From NCBI GenBank assembly GCA_030602585.1, contig JAUVZJ010000013.1, forward strand, positions 1 to 39,890: a DNA stretch of 39,890 nt, read 5' to 3'. The notes under the pieces are model-generated. The model was given only the letters and a program-made list of their open reading frames with translations. It was not told where the DNA came from and did not search any database. The first letter of the stretch is position 1. Each line of letters opens with the position of its first letter. The stretch is from Candidatus Methanophagales archaeon (GTDB lineage: Archaea > Halobacteriota > Syntropharchaeia > Alkanophagales > Methanospirareceae). The translations under genes and the position numbers were made by a program. Positions 32,838 through 39,890 of the stretch are shown here, in pieces.

Positions 32838-33959
32838 GTTCCCCACTGTGGGGCTCTGCCCCACGACCCCGCAAGCCCTGTAAGGGCTTAAGGCATTGCC
32901 CGGTTTAACCATGACATGTAGAAACCTCGGACCTGCTTCCTCGTATAACCGCTCTAATGCGGACCGCAGCTCCTCTTCCGTATGAACCTTCATCGTATTC
33001 TCCACGCCGGCACTTATCGCCATCAGTTCCATATCACCGTAAGAAGGTGCAGGTTGGTCGCCGGTGCTTCCCCACGTGCCGTTATCGAGGCAAACAATAG
33101 AAAGATTTTCCGGCTTCTTCTCCGCTATTAGCGGCAAAATGTTGCTCATCAGCAGACTGCCATCGCCATCGAGCACCATCGTTTCTCTTTTTGTCTTCAA
33201 TGCGACGCCCAATCCTATGGAGGAAGCTTGACCCAGGCTTCCGAGCATGTAAAAATTCAAATTGCGGTCTTTAGCGGCATAAAGTTCCTTGCTTGGCACG
33301 CCTATGTTCGAGATAACGGCTTCTTCGTCTAAATATTCTGCTATTATCCGTATTGCATCGTATCTTCCCATTTCTGGCTCCTTAACCTCTCTTTCATACT
33401 TCAACGTCCATTTTCGAGACCTTTTTTGATGAGGAGCCGTGTTTTCTTTAATTACATCGTCGCTTCTTTCCCACGTTCTCGGCGAGATGAGTGCAATATG
33501 CGGTCTTTCATTGGTGAAGGCATCCTGAATGACTTCTTCTACTAACCTTATCTGTGAGGAGTCCTCTATTATCGTGTATTTCAGTCCCAGAGCATCTAAA
33601 ACTTGGGGCAACGCTTTCCCAAGTGGAACCTGCGCCTCTATACTCTCCTTGTAAACACCACGCCAGCTCGCTATTACAGGCAAAGGCAGTTTATAAGTGA
33701 CAGAGAGCGACATAATGGCATTTATAGAATTACATAAACCCGTGCTCTGGATAATCATCACGGGCTTACCGCCTGCGAGGTAAACGCCTGCGGAGAGACC
33801 GACGCCATTTTCCTCCCTGTTCAAACCCACATGACAGAATGCTCGCTCTCTCGCAACAAACCGCAACAATACACTTATTTTCTCACATGGTAGCGTGGAC
33901 ACAACGTCTATTTTGTTCCTCTTCAATATTTCTATTACTTCTCGCTCGATTTCATACAT
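32766..33959 (-). CDS. comDE: Sulfopyruvate decarboxylase, fused alpha and beta subunits
   Basis: This 397-residue thiamine-diphosphate enzyme decarboxylates sulfopyruvate to sulfoacetaldehyde in coenzyme M synthesis. The N-terminal half (about 1-165) is the ComD-like Pyr domain (VVSTLPCEKISVLL, GLNREENGVGLSAGVYLAGG). The C-terminal half is ComE-like (MLGSLGQASSIGLGVAL) with the ThDP-Mg motif GDGSLLMSNILPLIA ending in DNGTWG. Fused versions are known in Methanosarcina-type archaea. Near the C-terminus the sequence LSPYRACGVVGQSPTVG is encoded by an inserted GC-rich repeat between the family-like VKPGNA and NIKLGAEQIKRRF. Its 3' end is the integration point of the restriction-modification island. 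Confidence 0.9.
   Translation of the reverse strand: MYEIEREVIEILKRNKIDVVSTLPCEKISVLLRFVARERAFCHVGLNREENGVGLSAGVYLAGGKPVMIIQSTGLCNSINAIMSLSVTYKLPLPVIASWRGVYKESIEAQVPLGKALPQVLDALGLKYTIIEDSSQIRLVEEVIQDAFTNERPHIALISPRTWERSDDVIKENTAPHQKRSRKWTLKYEREVKEPEMGRYDAIRIIAEYLDEEAVISNIGVPSKELYAAKDRNLNFYMLGSLGQASSIGLGVALKTKRETMVLDGDGSLLMSNILPLIAEKKPENLSIVCLDNGTWGSTGDQPAPSYGDMELMAISAGVENTMKVHTEEELRSALERLYEEAGPRFLHVMVKPGNALSPYRACGVVGQSPTVGNIKLGAEQIKRRFMEAMPQRSHIL
32848..32889. repeat. GC-rich two-hairpin repeat, copy 2, in frame inside comDE
   Basis: Hairpin GTGGGGC-TCT-GCCCCAC (32848-32864), linker GACCCCGC, then hairpin AAGCCC-TGTAA-GGGCTT (32873-32889). It matches the intergenic copy at 36821-36861 (reverse strand) almost base for base, yet here it is translated without breaking the comDE frame, adding roughly 17-18 residues. 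Confidence 0.8.
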
Positions 33960-34077
33960 CGGTACTGTTTACCTTAGTCCAGGAGGTAATGAATATTATT
34001 CCATATTCCTTTACGACTTTGCATCAACGTAAACGTTTTTATAGTAGCTACATTCATGAGATTAAGAGAAAAGTATC

Positions 34078-34623
34078 ATGAACCCCATTATAGAGACCGT
34101 CATTGTTGCGATATGGCTGATGCTGCCCGCATACATAACGAATGCGAGTGCGGCGTTTTTTGGCGGTAAAACACCCATAGATAGAGGTATTTTTTGGGGT
34201 AAGAACAGGTTGCTGGGCGAAGGAAAGACATACGAAGGCTTCTTAAAAGGATTCTCTTGCGGTTTTCTCTTCGGTATCTTCCAACATCTGTTTTTGAGCG
34301 AATATATATTGATAGATTTTGGACTTTTTCCCTTCTTTTTAGTCACTTTATTTTGCTTATCGGCGGGTGCAATGCTTGGCGACATGCTTGCGAGTTTCAT
34401 AAAAAGGAGAGTCGGACTAAAACGAGGAGCTCCTTTTCCTCTGGTGGATCAACTGGACTTCGTGTGTGGTGCCTGGCTGCTTTTGTTCCTGTTTGCAAGA
34501 GATTGGTTTATCGAAGCCTTCTCATTAGATGTAATCATTGCTGTTATTATTATCACCCCGCTGTTGCATCTGTTTACAAATTACATAGGCTTTAAGATAG
34601 GAAAGAAAAGAGTCCCGTGGTAA
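34078..34623 (+). CDS. carS: CDP-archaeol synthase
   Basis: This 181-residue membrane protein of the CarS/DUF46 family activates unsaturated archaetidic acid with CTP to give CDP-archaeol, the last common step before polar head-group attachment. Four or five hydrophobic helices surround the signatures FWGKNRLLGEGKTYEGFLKG (about 40-59) and GAMLGDMLASFIKRR followed by GAPFPLVDQLDFVCGA. A TATA-like TTTTTATAG lies about 38 bases before the ATG. It is divergent from comDE. It pairs functionally with the UbiA-type prenyltransferase at 10368-11246. Confidence 0.94.
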   Translation: MNPIIETVIVAIWLMLPAYITNASAAFFGGKTPIDRGIFWGKNRLLGEGKTYEGFLKGFSCGFLFGIFQHLFLSEYILIDFGLFPFFLVTLFCLSAGAMLGDMLASFIKRRVGLKRGAPFPLVDQLDFVCGAWLLLFLFARDWFIEAFSLDVIIAVIIITPLLHLFTNYIGFKIGKKRVPW

Positions 34624-34721
34624 AAACGCTCCTGTTTTAGGCGCTACTATACAAAACAAAAGCCAAAAGGCGAGCGAGCATCCTAATTTCTGCTAACCAG
34701 TTGTACGAACAACGGAGTCGC

Positions 34722-35912
34722 TTATCCTTTCCATTTTTTCTTCAACGGGCATTTCAAATCCTCGCTCCTCATTCTCGTCTTACAGCCACCACACACTGGC
34801 TCATATTCGCAGCCATCACATTCATTGTCACGGTTTGCATTATCATACCCGAACGTTTCTAAATTTTCCCATATTCTATCAAGTCCTTCCTTCCTCACAT
34901 TTCCCGCCGGGACGGAAAGAAAAGGACATGCCCATATATCACCGTTCGGCTTGATATACATCATTCCTTTACCAGCTAAACAACCGCCGAAGAACCGTCC
35001 TAAGAAATTTATCAGTTTCCTGCTGTGAATCCCACGGCTTTGAAGCACGTATGCCCAGTATTCGGGAGATGCAACCGGGATTATTATCGCCTTCACTTCA
35101 CGCTGTTTTTTGAGAATCAAGTCCAGAAGCGTTTTAAAATCATCATTTCCGAGTGCATAATCTCGAATCTCTTCTCCTCTGCCAAAAGGAACGAAATTAT
35201 AAATAAAATAAGAATAAACGCCTATTTTATCGCCATAATCTATGATTCGTTCGATTTCATCGAAATTCCGCATGGCTGCAACGATATTCAAATGTAAATA
35301 AAGATTTTCCGCGATGCAGTTCTCTATCCCTTCAATCACGGCATCGAATGCGCCTTTAACACCCCTGATGGAATCGTGTATCTCAGGATTCATACCGTCC
35401 AGACCTATTACCACACCAACGTCGAATTCTCGCAGCAATTTCGCCACTTCTTTCGTTATCAGCGTGCCATTCGTCGCTATGAAGACGGTGAACCCCGTTG
35501 ACTTTGCGTATGCAATCAACTCAAAAAGGTCTTCCCGTAACAATGGCTCGCCACCCGTGAATACGAATGACCTGATGTCTAACGAAGCAATCTGGTCTAT
35601 CAAAGCCATCCCTTCTTCTTTTGTGAGTTCATCATAAGACGCCTCCTCGCCACCGAACGCGTGGCAGTGGATGCACTTCAGGTTACACCTGTCCGTCATT
35701 TCCCATACCACATGTGGACTCAGCCCGAAGCAACATATCTGTTTTGCGCCAGCACCTGCGTGGATAAGGTTCTTTAGCTGAACCGCCCACTGAAGAAAAG
35801 CTTTTTTATTCCAGCCAGTGAGCAACGCATATAACATAACCGTGACTGCCTGCTTCAATACCAGATGTGGAGGATTATAGAAAGGTTTTACCTTTTTACG
35901 TCTATTTTTCAT
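34722..35912 (-). CDS. Radical SAM/SPASM domain protein
   Basis: This 396-residue iron-sulfur enzyme has a canonical radical SAM site CNLKCIHC (Cys76, 80, 83), the SAM-binding FTGGEPLLRED, and a C-terminal SPASM region. The latter includes a GGCLAGKGMMYIKPNGDIWACPF segment and CDGCEYEPVCGGC (CX2CX5CX2C). SPASM proteins of this design mature peptides or enzymes, or act in heme synthesis (AhbC/AhbD/NirJ). The N-terminal 65 residues are an unusual basic, partly hydrophobic extension. No obvious peptide substrate gene lies beside it; larB is the upstream neighbour on the same strand. Specific role not assigned. Confidence 0.9.
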   Translation of the reverse strand: MKNRRKKVKPFYNPPHLVLKQAVTVMLYALLTGWNKKAFLQWAVQLKNLIHAGAGAKQICCFGLSPHVVWEMTDRCNLKCIHCHAFGGEEASYDELTKEEGMALIDQIASLDIRSFVFTGGEPLLREDLFELIAYAKSTGFTVFIATNGTLITKEVAKLLREFDVGVVIGLDGMNPEIHDSIRGVKGAFDAVIEGIENCIAENLYLHLNIVAAMRNFDEIERIIDYGDKIGVYSYFIYNFVPFGRGEEIRDYALGNDDFKTLLDLILKKQREVKAIIIPVASPEYWAYVLQSRGIHSRKLINFLGRFFGGCLAGKGMMYIKPNGDIWACPFLSVPAGNVRKEGLDRIWENLETFGYDNANRDNECDGCEYEPVCGGCKTRMRSEDLKCPLKKKWKG

Positions 35913-35988
35913 CTCTGAAAAACACCTTCCCTTACTATAACTATCAAATCTATTGTATTTTAAAAAACCACGAGATTACACAAGATTT

Positions 35989-36777
35989 CTATTCTTCCTT
36001 TTTTCTGTTCTGTGCAACAATCACGCATTTTGCTGCGAACGCCCCTGCGCCAACACCGTTGTCTATATTTACCACTGCTAATCCGGGCGAGCAGCACTGG
36101 AGCATAGAAAGAAGCGCTGCAACTCCTTTTCCGCCAAGTCCATAGCCCACAGAAGTAGGAACGCCTATCACCGGCACGTCCACAAGACTTGCTACTACGG
36201 ATGGCAAAGCACCTTCCATACCCGCGACCACGATTATCGCCGCTACGTCCGCGTTTACAATTTCCTCGATAGGCGCTGCCAGCCTGTGTATGCCTGCGAT
36301 GCCTACGTCGTAAGTTCTTATTACCTCACAACCGCAGACTTCGGCAACGACTCTCGCTTCCTCAGCAACAGGTATATCCGCGGTTCCCGCCGCAAGTAGC
36401 CCTATTTTACCCTGCTTGGGGAACTCATATCCTCGCCTCTTTACTAATATCGTCCTCGCAACCTCGTTATGATCAACTTCAAAATCCTCTTTTTTTTCCT
36501 CTCCTACACGCTTTTTTAGCTCCTCTGCATCCTTTTTCCTCGCCCTGCTTATCAACGCAAAGCCCTTAGCTGTTGCGTGTGCCATCGCTATGTCAGCTAC
36601 TTCATCACTGCTTTTTCCCTCTGCAAAGATTATCTCTGGTATGCCGGTCCTATGCGGTCTGTTCACGTCTATCCTTGCAAAATCCTTTACCTTTCTTATG
36701 CTTTCTAACTTCAGTTCCTTACATGCCGCTTCTATACTTATTTTCCCGTCGCCGAATCTTCTCAGTATCTCTTCCAT
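35989..36777 (-). CDS. larB: LarB, nickel-pincer cofactor biosynthesis carboxylase
   Basis: The 262-residue protein has the PurE/AIR-carboxylase-like core of LarB: IGLLAAGTADIPVAEEARV, VVAGMEGALPSVVASLVDVP, VIGVPTSVGYG and VVNIDNGVGAGAFAA. LarB carboxylates and hydrolyses nicotinic acid adenine dinucleotide at the start of pincer synthesis. The N-terminal helical part contains KSSDEVADIA and the conserved HRTGIPEIIFAEGK. No larC or larE lies in the window, so the cofactor role here is inferred from the family; orphan larB genes are common in archaea. Confidence 0.9.
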   Translation of the reverse strand: MEEILRRFGDGKISIEAACKELKLESIRKVKDFARIDVNRPHRTGIPEIIFAEGKSSDEVADIAMAHATAKGFALISRARKKDAEELKKRVGEEKKEDFEVDHNEVARTILVKRRGYEFPKQGKIGLLAAGTADIPVAEEARVVAEVCGCEVIRTYDVGIAGIHRLAAPIEEIVNADVAAIIVVAGMEGALPSVVASLVDVPVIGVPTSVGYGLGGKGVAALLSMLQCCSPGLAVVNIDNGVGAGAFAAKCVIVAQNRKKEE

Positions 36778-36820
36778 AACACTTTTTCTTTTTACAAAAC
36801 ACTTTCTTTTAGAAAAAGAT

Positions 36821-36861
36821 AAGCCCCTACTGGGCTTGCGGGATCGTGGGGCAGAGCCCCA
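36821..36861. repeat. GC-rich two-hairpin repeat, copy 3
   Basis: AAGCCC-CTACT-GGGCTT (36821-36837) is followed by GCGGGATCG and TGGGGC-AGA-GCCCCA (36847-36861). It is the reverse-strand counterpart of the copy inside comDE. The loop of the first hairpin differs while its stem is identical. Confidence 0.8.
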
Positions 36862-36884
36862 ACACTGTGCTAAGAAAATAATCT

Positions 36885-36914
36885 TTTGGTAAAGCTTTTC
36901 TTTCTAAGAAAAGG
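36885..36914. repeat. AT-rich companion module of the repeat
   Basis: TTTTGGTAAAG leads into CTTTTCTT-TCT-AAGAAAAG (stem 36895-36902 with 36906-36913). The same order, GC-rich part then TTTGGTAAAG then a CTTTCTTTT stem, is seen at 7574-7660, where the loop holds two extra hairpins. It lies in the gap between larB and thiL. Confidence 0.65.
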
Positions 36915-36986
36915 TTTGTGCTAAAAGAAAAAATTTTTGGAGAAAGAATATAATAAACTTGAGGAAGCATTAATTAAACTACGGAG

Positions 36987-38006
36987 ATGAAAATAGAAGA
37001 GCTCGGCGAAATAGGATTGATAGAACGAATAGCGAAACAGTTTCGTGTGAATAAACAAATCGTAACGGTGGGTGCTGGAGAGGACGATTGCGCTGTTATA
37101 GATATAGAAAAAGCAAAAGAGGGATATAAATATCTCGTAGTAACCACAGATACGCTGCAAGAATCAACGCATTTCCCTACCGGCATTTCCCCTTTCCAGA
37201 TAGGTTGGAGTGCCGTTGCCGTGAACTTAAGCGACATTGCCGCGATGGGTGCACACCCTTTTGCTTTCACCATTGCGATGGGCGTCCCTGCACAGACCGA
37301 GACGTCATTTGTAGATGAGCTCGTGGCGGGAATAGAAAAATGCGCATCCGCCTATAACACAGCAGTAGTTGGTGGAGACATAATAAGTAGCAAAGAGCTT
37401 ATCTTAACCGGGACTTGTTTCGGATTTGCAGACAATCCCGTAAGGCGCGCCGGTGCTAAAGTTGGAGACTTAATATGCATGACAGGTTCGCTTGGAAATG
37501 CCGCTCTCGCATTGCGAACGATAAAAGGCGAGCTAAAAACAAAAATGCCGGGAAGTGTTGAAGAAGTAGCGAAAAAAACGCTTTTTCTACCAGTGCCAAG
37601 AATAAATGAAGGCATCATCATCGCAAACTCCGGCGTGGTAACCTCAATGATTGACATAAGTGATGGTCTCGCTCTTTCATTAGCCGAGATAGCAAAAAGT
37701 AGCAATGTAGGTGCTGAAATATACGTGGATAACGTGCCAGTATTGAGCGATGAGATAAGAAGTGAAGGGAGTTTGGATTTATCAAAGCTTGAACTCCGAG
37801 AGCTTGCGTTTTATTACGGTGGCGACTATGAATTACTTTTTACGATTAATGCAAGGGCGTTAGAAAACGAAGAATTGATGAACAGGATGAAACGAGAAGT
37901 GAAAATGAGCATTATCGGTAAAGTAGTGCCGCCAGAGGATGGTATTTATTTCAAAAAAGGCGAAGAGAAGGAAATGATGGAAATGAAGGGTTACCAGCAT
38001 TTCTAA
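36987..38006 (+). CDS. thiL: Thiamine-monophosphate kinase
   Basis: This 339-residue enzyme phosphorylates thiamine monophosphate to thiamine diphosphate, the cofactor used by ComDE among others. The PurM-like fold is shown by GAGEDDCAVID near residue 30, VTTDTLQESTHF, WSAVAVNLSDIAAMGAHPF, VGGDIISSKELILTGTCFG and MIDISDGLALSLAEIA, which carry the Mg/ATP-binding aspartates. Length matches the family. A TATA-like AATATAATAA about 35 bases upstream and CGGAG just before the ATG support the start. It is convergent with coaBC. Confidence 0.95.
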   Translation: MKIEELGEIGLIERIAKQFRVNKQIVTVGAGEDDCAVIDIEKAKEGYKYLVVTTDTLQESTHFPTGISPFQIGWSAVAVNLSDIAAMGAHPFAFTIAMGVPAQTETSFVDELVAGIEKCASAYNTAVVGGDIISSKELILTGTCFGFADNPVRRAGAKVGDLICMTGSLGNAALALRTIKGELKTKMPGSVEEVAKKTLFLPVPRINEGIIIANSGVVTSMIDISDGLALSLAEIAKSSNVGAEIYVDNVPVLSDEIRSEGSLDLSKLELRELAFYYGGDYELLFTINARALENEELMNRMKREVKMSIIGKVVPPEDGIYFKKGEEKEMMEMKGYQHF

Positions 38007-38133
38007 GAACGAGAAGTCTGGGCATATTTTTCTACCTCAATGTCTAAAAATGAGATTTTCCGACCCTTTGGAGCGAGTTCCATAAGGATTTGATAATGTT
38101 CTTCAAAAGCCTTTTGATTTTATTGAGCCCATA

Positions 38134-39354
38134 CTAAAGAAAGCTTGCCAACTCGTTCACTATCTCCTCTGCGATTATTTTTTTCGCACCTTTCACATGC
38201 TTTACCTCCTGACCTTCTCTCATTATATACACTTCGTTTTCTTCGGTCCCTATTCCACCTTTGCCAACGTCATTTGCAACAACCATCCCGAGGTTATATT
38301 TCTCCATCTTTTCACTCGCCCTTCGTATTAACTCATCCTTAGAAACGTTCGTTTCTGCTTTAAATCCCACGATAACGAGGTCAGGGAATTCATTCCTTAC
38401 TTCTTCTATCAATTTCGGAGTGGGAACGAGATGCAAATGGAAATCTCCACCCGAGGGGATTTTTACTTCCGACGGCTCAACAGTGAAATCAGAGATGGCA
38501 GCGGCGGAAATAAGCACATCACATCCTCTTCGAAGCTCATTCACGCATGCATCAATCATTTCACGTGCTGTTTCCACCCTGACTTCTTTTATTCCCATCA
38601 AATTCAGCGCTTTGCTGTGTATGAGTGTGACCTCAGCACCCTGTTTATACGCCTCCCTCGCGAGTTCAACCCCTGTTCGACCGGAACTTCTGTTTGTTAA
38701 TAACCTTATAGGGTCTATCGGCTCGATGGTAGGACCGCTTGTAATAATGACGCGTTTTCCGGCAAGTTTTTTCGGCGAAAGCAGATACTCAACGTTAAGA
38801 ATTATGTCCTCAGTCGAGACAATTTTCGCAAGCCCTTCTTCAAATCTGGGTCCTAATACGGTTACGCCGAGCCTTCTCAACTTCTCAAGGTTCTCTATCA
38901 GAACCGGGCTCTTATATATGGTCTCGTGCATTGCCGGCACCACCATAATAGGAATTCCAGAGCCGAAGGCAGTGGTTGCAAATGCCGTCACTGTTGTATC
39001 TGATACGCCCCCGGCTATTTTGTTTATCGTGTTTGCAGTGCACGGCGCGATGATAACAATGTCTGCTGACCCCTCCATGCCCAAAAACTCCACGTGTTCT
39101 ATATTTCCCATTAATTTCGTTATCACTTCGTGCCCCGTGGCATAATGAAGCGTATATGGATGAATTATTTCCGTTGCCGCTTCACTCATCACGCCATATA
39201 CGTCTGCACCGTGTCTTATCAATCCGCGTGCGAGTTCAACGGCTCTAACTGCTGCGATAGAGCCAGTGACACCTAAAACTATCTTCTTCCCCAGCAAAGA
39301 ATGACTTTTTGTCCCTTTAATCCTCAGTGTTGGATGTGGTCCTCTTTCTGCCAT
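38134..39354 (-). CDS. coaBC: Bifunctional phosphopantothenoylcysteine decarboxylase / phosphopantothenate-cysteine ligase
   Basis: CoaBC makes 4'-phosphopantetheine from phosphopantothenate and cysteine. The N-terminal flavoprotein CoaC half (about 25-190) shows GKKIVLGVTGSIAAVRAVEL and catalytic PAMHETIY. The CoaB half shows KRVIITSGPTIEPIDPIRLLTNRSSGRTGVELA and later AAAISDF and VGFKAET. I take the ATG at 39354 (406 aa); the open frame extends upstream only through the tRNA-Ala gene, and HPTLRIKGTKS near the N-terminus is normal in archaeal members. That leaves 2 bases between tRNA and start codon and no room for a ribosome site. Confidence 0.95.
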   Translation of the reverse strand: MAERGPHPTLRIKGTKSHSLLGKKIVLGVTGSIAAVRAVELARGLIRHGADVYGVMSEAATEIIHPYTLHYATGHEVITKLMGNIEHVEFLGMEGSADIVIIAPCTANTINKIAGGVSDTTVTAFATTAFGSGIPIMVVPAMHETIYKSPVLIENLEKLRRLGVTVLGPRFEEGLAKIVSTEDIILNVEYLLSPKKLAGKRVIITSGPTIEPIDPIRLLTNRSSGRTGVELAREAYKQGAEVTLIHSKALNLMGIKEVRVETAREMIDACVNELRRGCDVLISAAAISDFTVEPSEVKIPSGGDFHLHLVPTPKLIEEVRNEFPDLVIVGFKAETNVSKDELIRRASEKMEKYNLGMVVANDVGKGGIGTEENEVYIMREGQEVKHVKGAKKIIAEEIVNELASFL

Positions 39355-39356
39355 AA

Positions 39357-39429
39357 TGGACCGATCGGGATTTGAACCCGAGGCCTCTCGCACGCCAAGC
39401 GAGTGATCTTCCAACTGATCTATCGGCCC
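39357..39429 (-). tRNA. tRNA-Ala (anticodon GGC)
   Basis: The 73-base gene folds perfectly: acceptor GGGCCGA/TCGGTCC with the alanine identity wobble G3-U70, anticodon stem CTCGC/GCGAG with loop TTGGCGT (anticodon GGC), T arm TCGGG-TTCAAAT-CCCGA, discriminator A73. CCA is not encoded. Its first base is the last base of the pyrI stop codon, and its last base is two bases from the coaBC ATG. Confidence 0.96.
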
Positions 39430-39890
39430 TAACAGATATTCCCCGATGCATCCTCTATCATTCTCTCACAATAGAAGCATCTGAACAGAGGCGGGGTCTC
39501 GCTCACTGTGATGAATCGGGATATAACCGGCTCTTTTTCCGCATTGGATATGCAATTAGGATTCGCGCATCTTATAATACCCGCTATTGACTCTGGAAGG
39601 TAAACCTTATGCTTTGCTATTACCTTGGAATCCTCTATTATGTTTATCGTTGCGTTTGGTGCGATTAAAGCGATTTTATCCACTTCTTCTGGTTTTAACT
39701 CCCGGTCTTCCACCTTTACTATGTCCTTCCTGCCCATCATCTTGCTCCGCACGTTCATCACAACGCTTACAACCGTATCCGTCCTTGCGTTTATCTCTAA
39801 TATTTTCAACACGTTCAGCGCCTGCCCTCCTGTGATATGGTCAATGACAGTTCCATTTTTGATTGGCAACACCTTTAGTTCTTTTTCCAT
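39429..39890 (-). CDS. pyrI: Aspartate carbamoyltransferase regulatory chain
   Basis: The 153-residue PyrI binds CTP/ATP and controls the PyrB catalytic chain in pyrimidine synthesis. The N-terminal allosteric domain reads LPIKNGTVIDHITGGQALNVLKIL. The C-terminal zinc domain has four cysteines as CANPNC and CFYC. Length equals the family norm, so the ATG on the last three bases of the window is probably the true start, although an upstream extension cannot be excluded. pyrB would be expected just beyond the edge. The stop TAG shares its G with tRNA-Ala. Confidence 0.95.
   Translation of the reverse strand: MEKELKVLPIKNGTVIDHITGGQALNVLKILEINARTDTVVSVVMNVRSKMMGRKDIVKVEDRELKPEEVDKIALIAPNATINIIEDSKVIAKHKVYLPESIAGIIRCANPNCISNAEKEPVISRFITVSETPPLFRCFYCERMIEDASGNIC

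Noticed and set aside
7574-36914. Repeats as a CRISPR array
   Set aside because: Copies are kilobases apart, palindromic throughout and without regular spacers; no cas genes are present.
38261-39145. Plus-strand open frame of 294 codons opposite coaBC
   Set aside because: The minus-strand coaBC motifs are unmistakable; the opposite frame is serine/threonine-rich antisense translation.
39355-39414. Upstream extension of coaBC by 20 codons
   Set aside because: The extension would translate most of the tRNA-Ala gene; the ATG at 39354 fits archaeal CoaBC N-termini.

Overview
The window comes from a methane- or alkane-cycling euryarchaeon. Its left end carries methyl-coenzyme M reductase genes in the order mcrB-mcrG-mcrA with no mcrC or mcrD between them. 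From family knowledge, this compact arrangement is typical of ANME-1 (Candidatus Methanophagales) and its relatives. Other archaeal hallmarks fit: archaeal-type CoaD, adenylate kinase, tRNA-guanine transglycosylase, MptD, CarS, a fused ComDE, an archaeosortase, TATA/BRE promoters and several probably leaderless mRNAs. ANME-1 is an inference; no marker gene is complete enough here to prove it.

Layout. 1-2955: mcrBGA operon (minus strand; mcrA runs off the left edge). 3113-8151: a methyltransferase, a small helical protein, two tandem CBS proteins, a DUF2117 protein, an M24 peptidase and CoaD. 8152-11464: a repeat-rich stretch with a secreted toroid-fold protein, a UbiA prenyltransferase and tRNA-Arg(CCG). 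11510-15146: pgk and a bacterial-type gap, then a TctA-like membrane protein. 15291-19440: a DUF1786 protein, an AAA-ATPase/partner pair that looks like a defence module, and an archaeosortase with an inserted tandem-repeat domain. 19344-23576: MptD, TgtA, a conserved unknown, Hsp20 and AdkA. 23652-28428: a five-gene operon joining an SsuABC/TauABC-like transporter (two paralogous binding proteins with an ACCC motif) to a radical SAM enzyme with a non-canonical CX8CX2C cluster site. 28581-32837: an AT-rich restriction-modification island whose outer edges are two diverged copies of the 3' end of comDE. 32766-39890: comDE, carS, a radical SAM/SPASM protein, larB, thiL, coaBC, tRNA-Ala(GGC) and pyrI.

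How the genes work together. The coenzyme theme is strong: CoM synthesis (comDE), methanopterin synthesis (mptD) and CoA synthesis (coaD, coaBC) serve C1 metabolism around Mcr. CarS and the UbiA protein serve lipid or quinone synthesis. The ABC/radical SAM operon looks like an uptake-plus-conversion pathway for an unidentified small molecule.

The most unusual features are: the ABC/radical SAM operon; the restriction-modification island at the comDE 3' end; a dispersed two-hairpin GC-rich repeat (three good copies, one in frame inside comDE, with compensatory changes in one stem); the archaeosortase insertion; and the pyrI/tRNA-Ala/coaBC array with a 1-base overlap and a 2-base gap.
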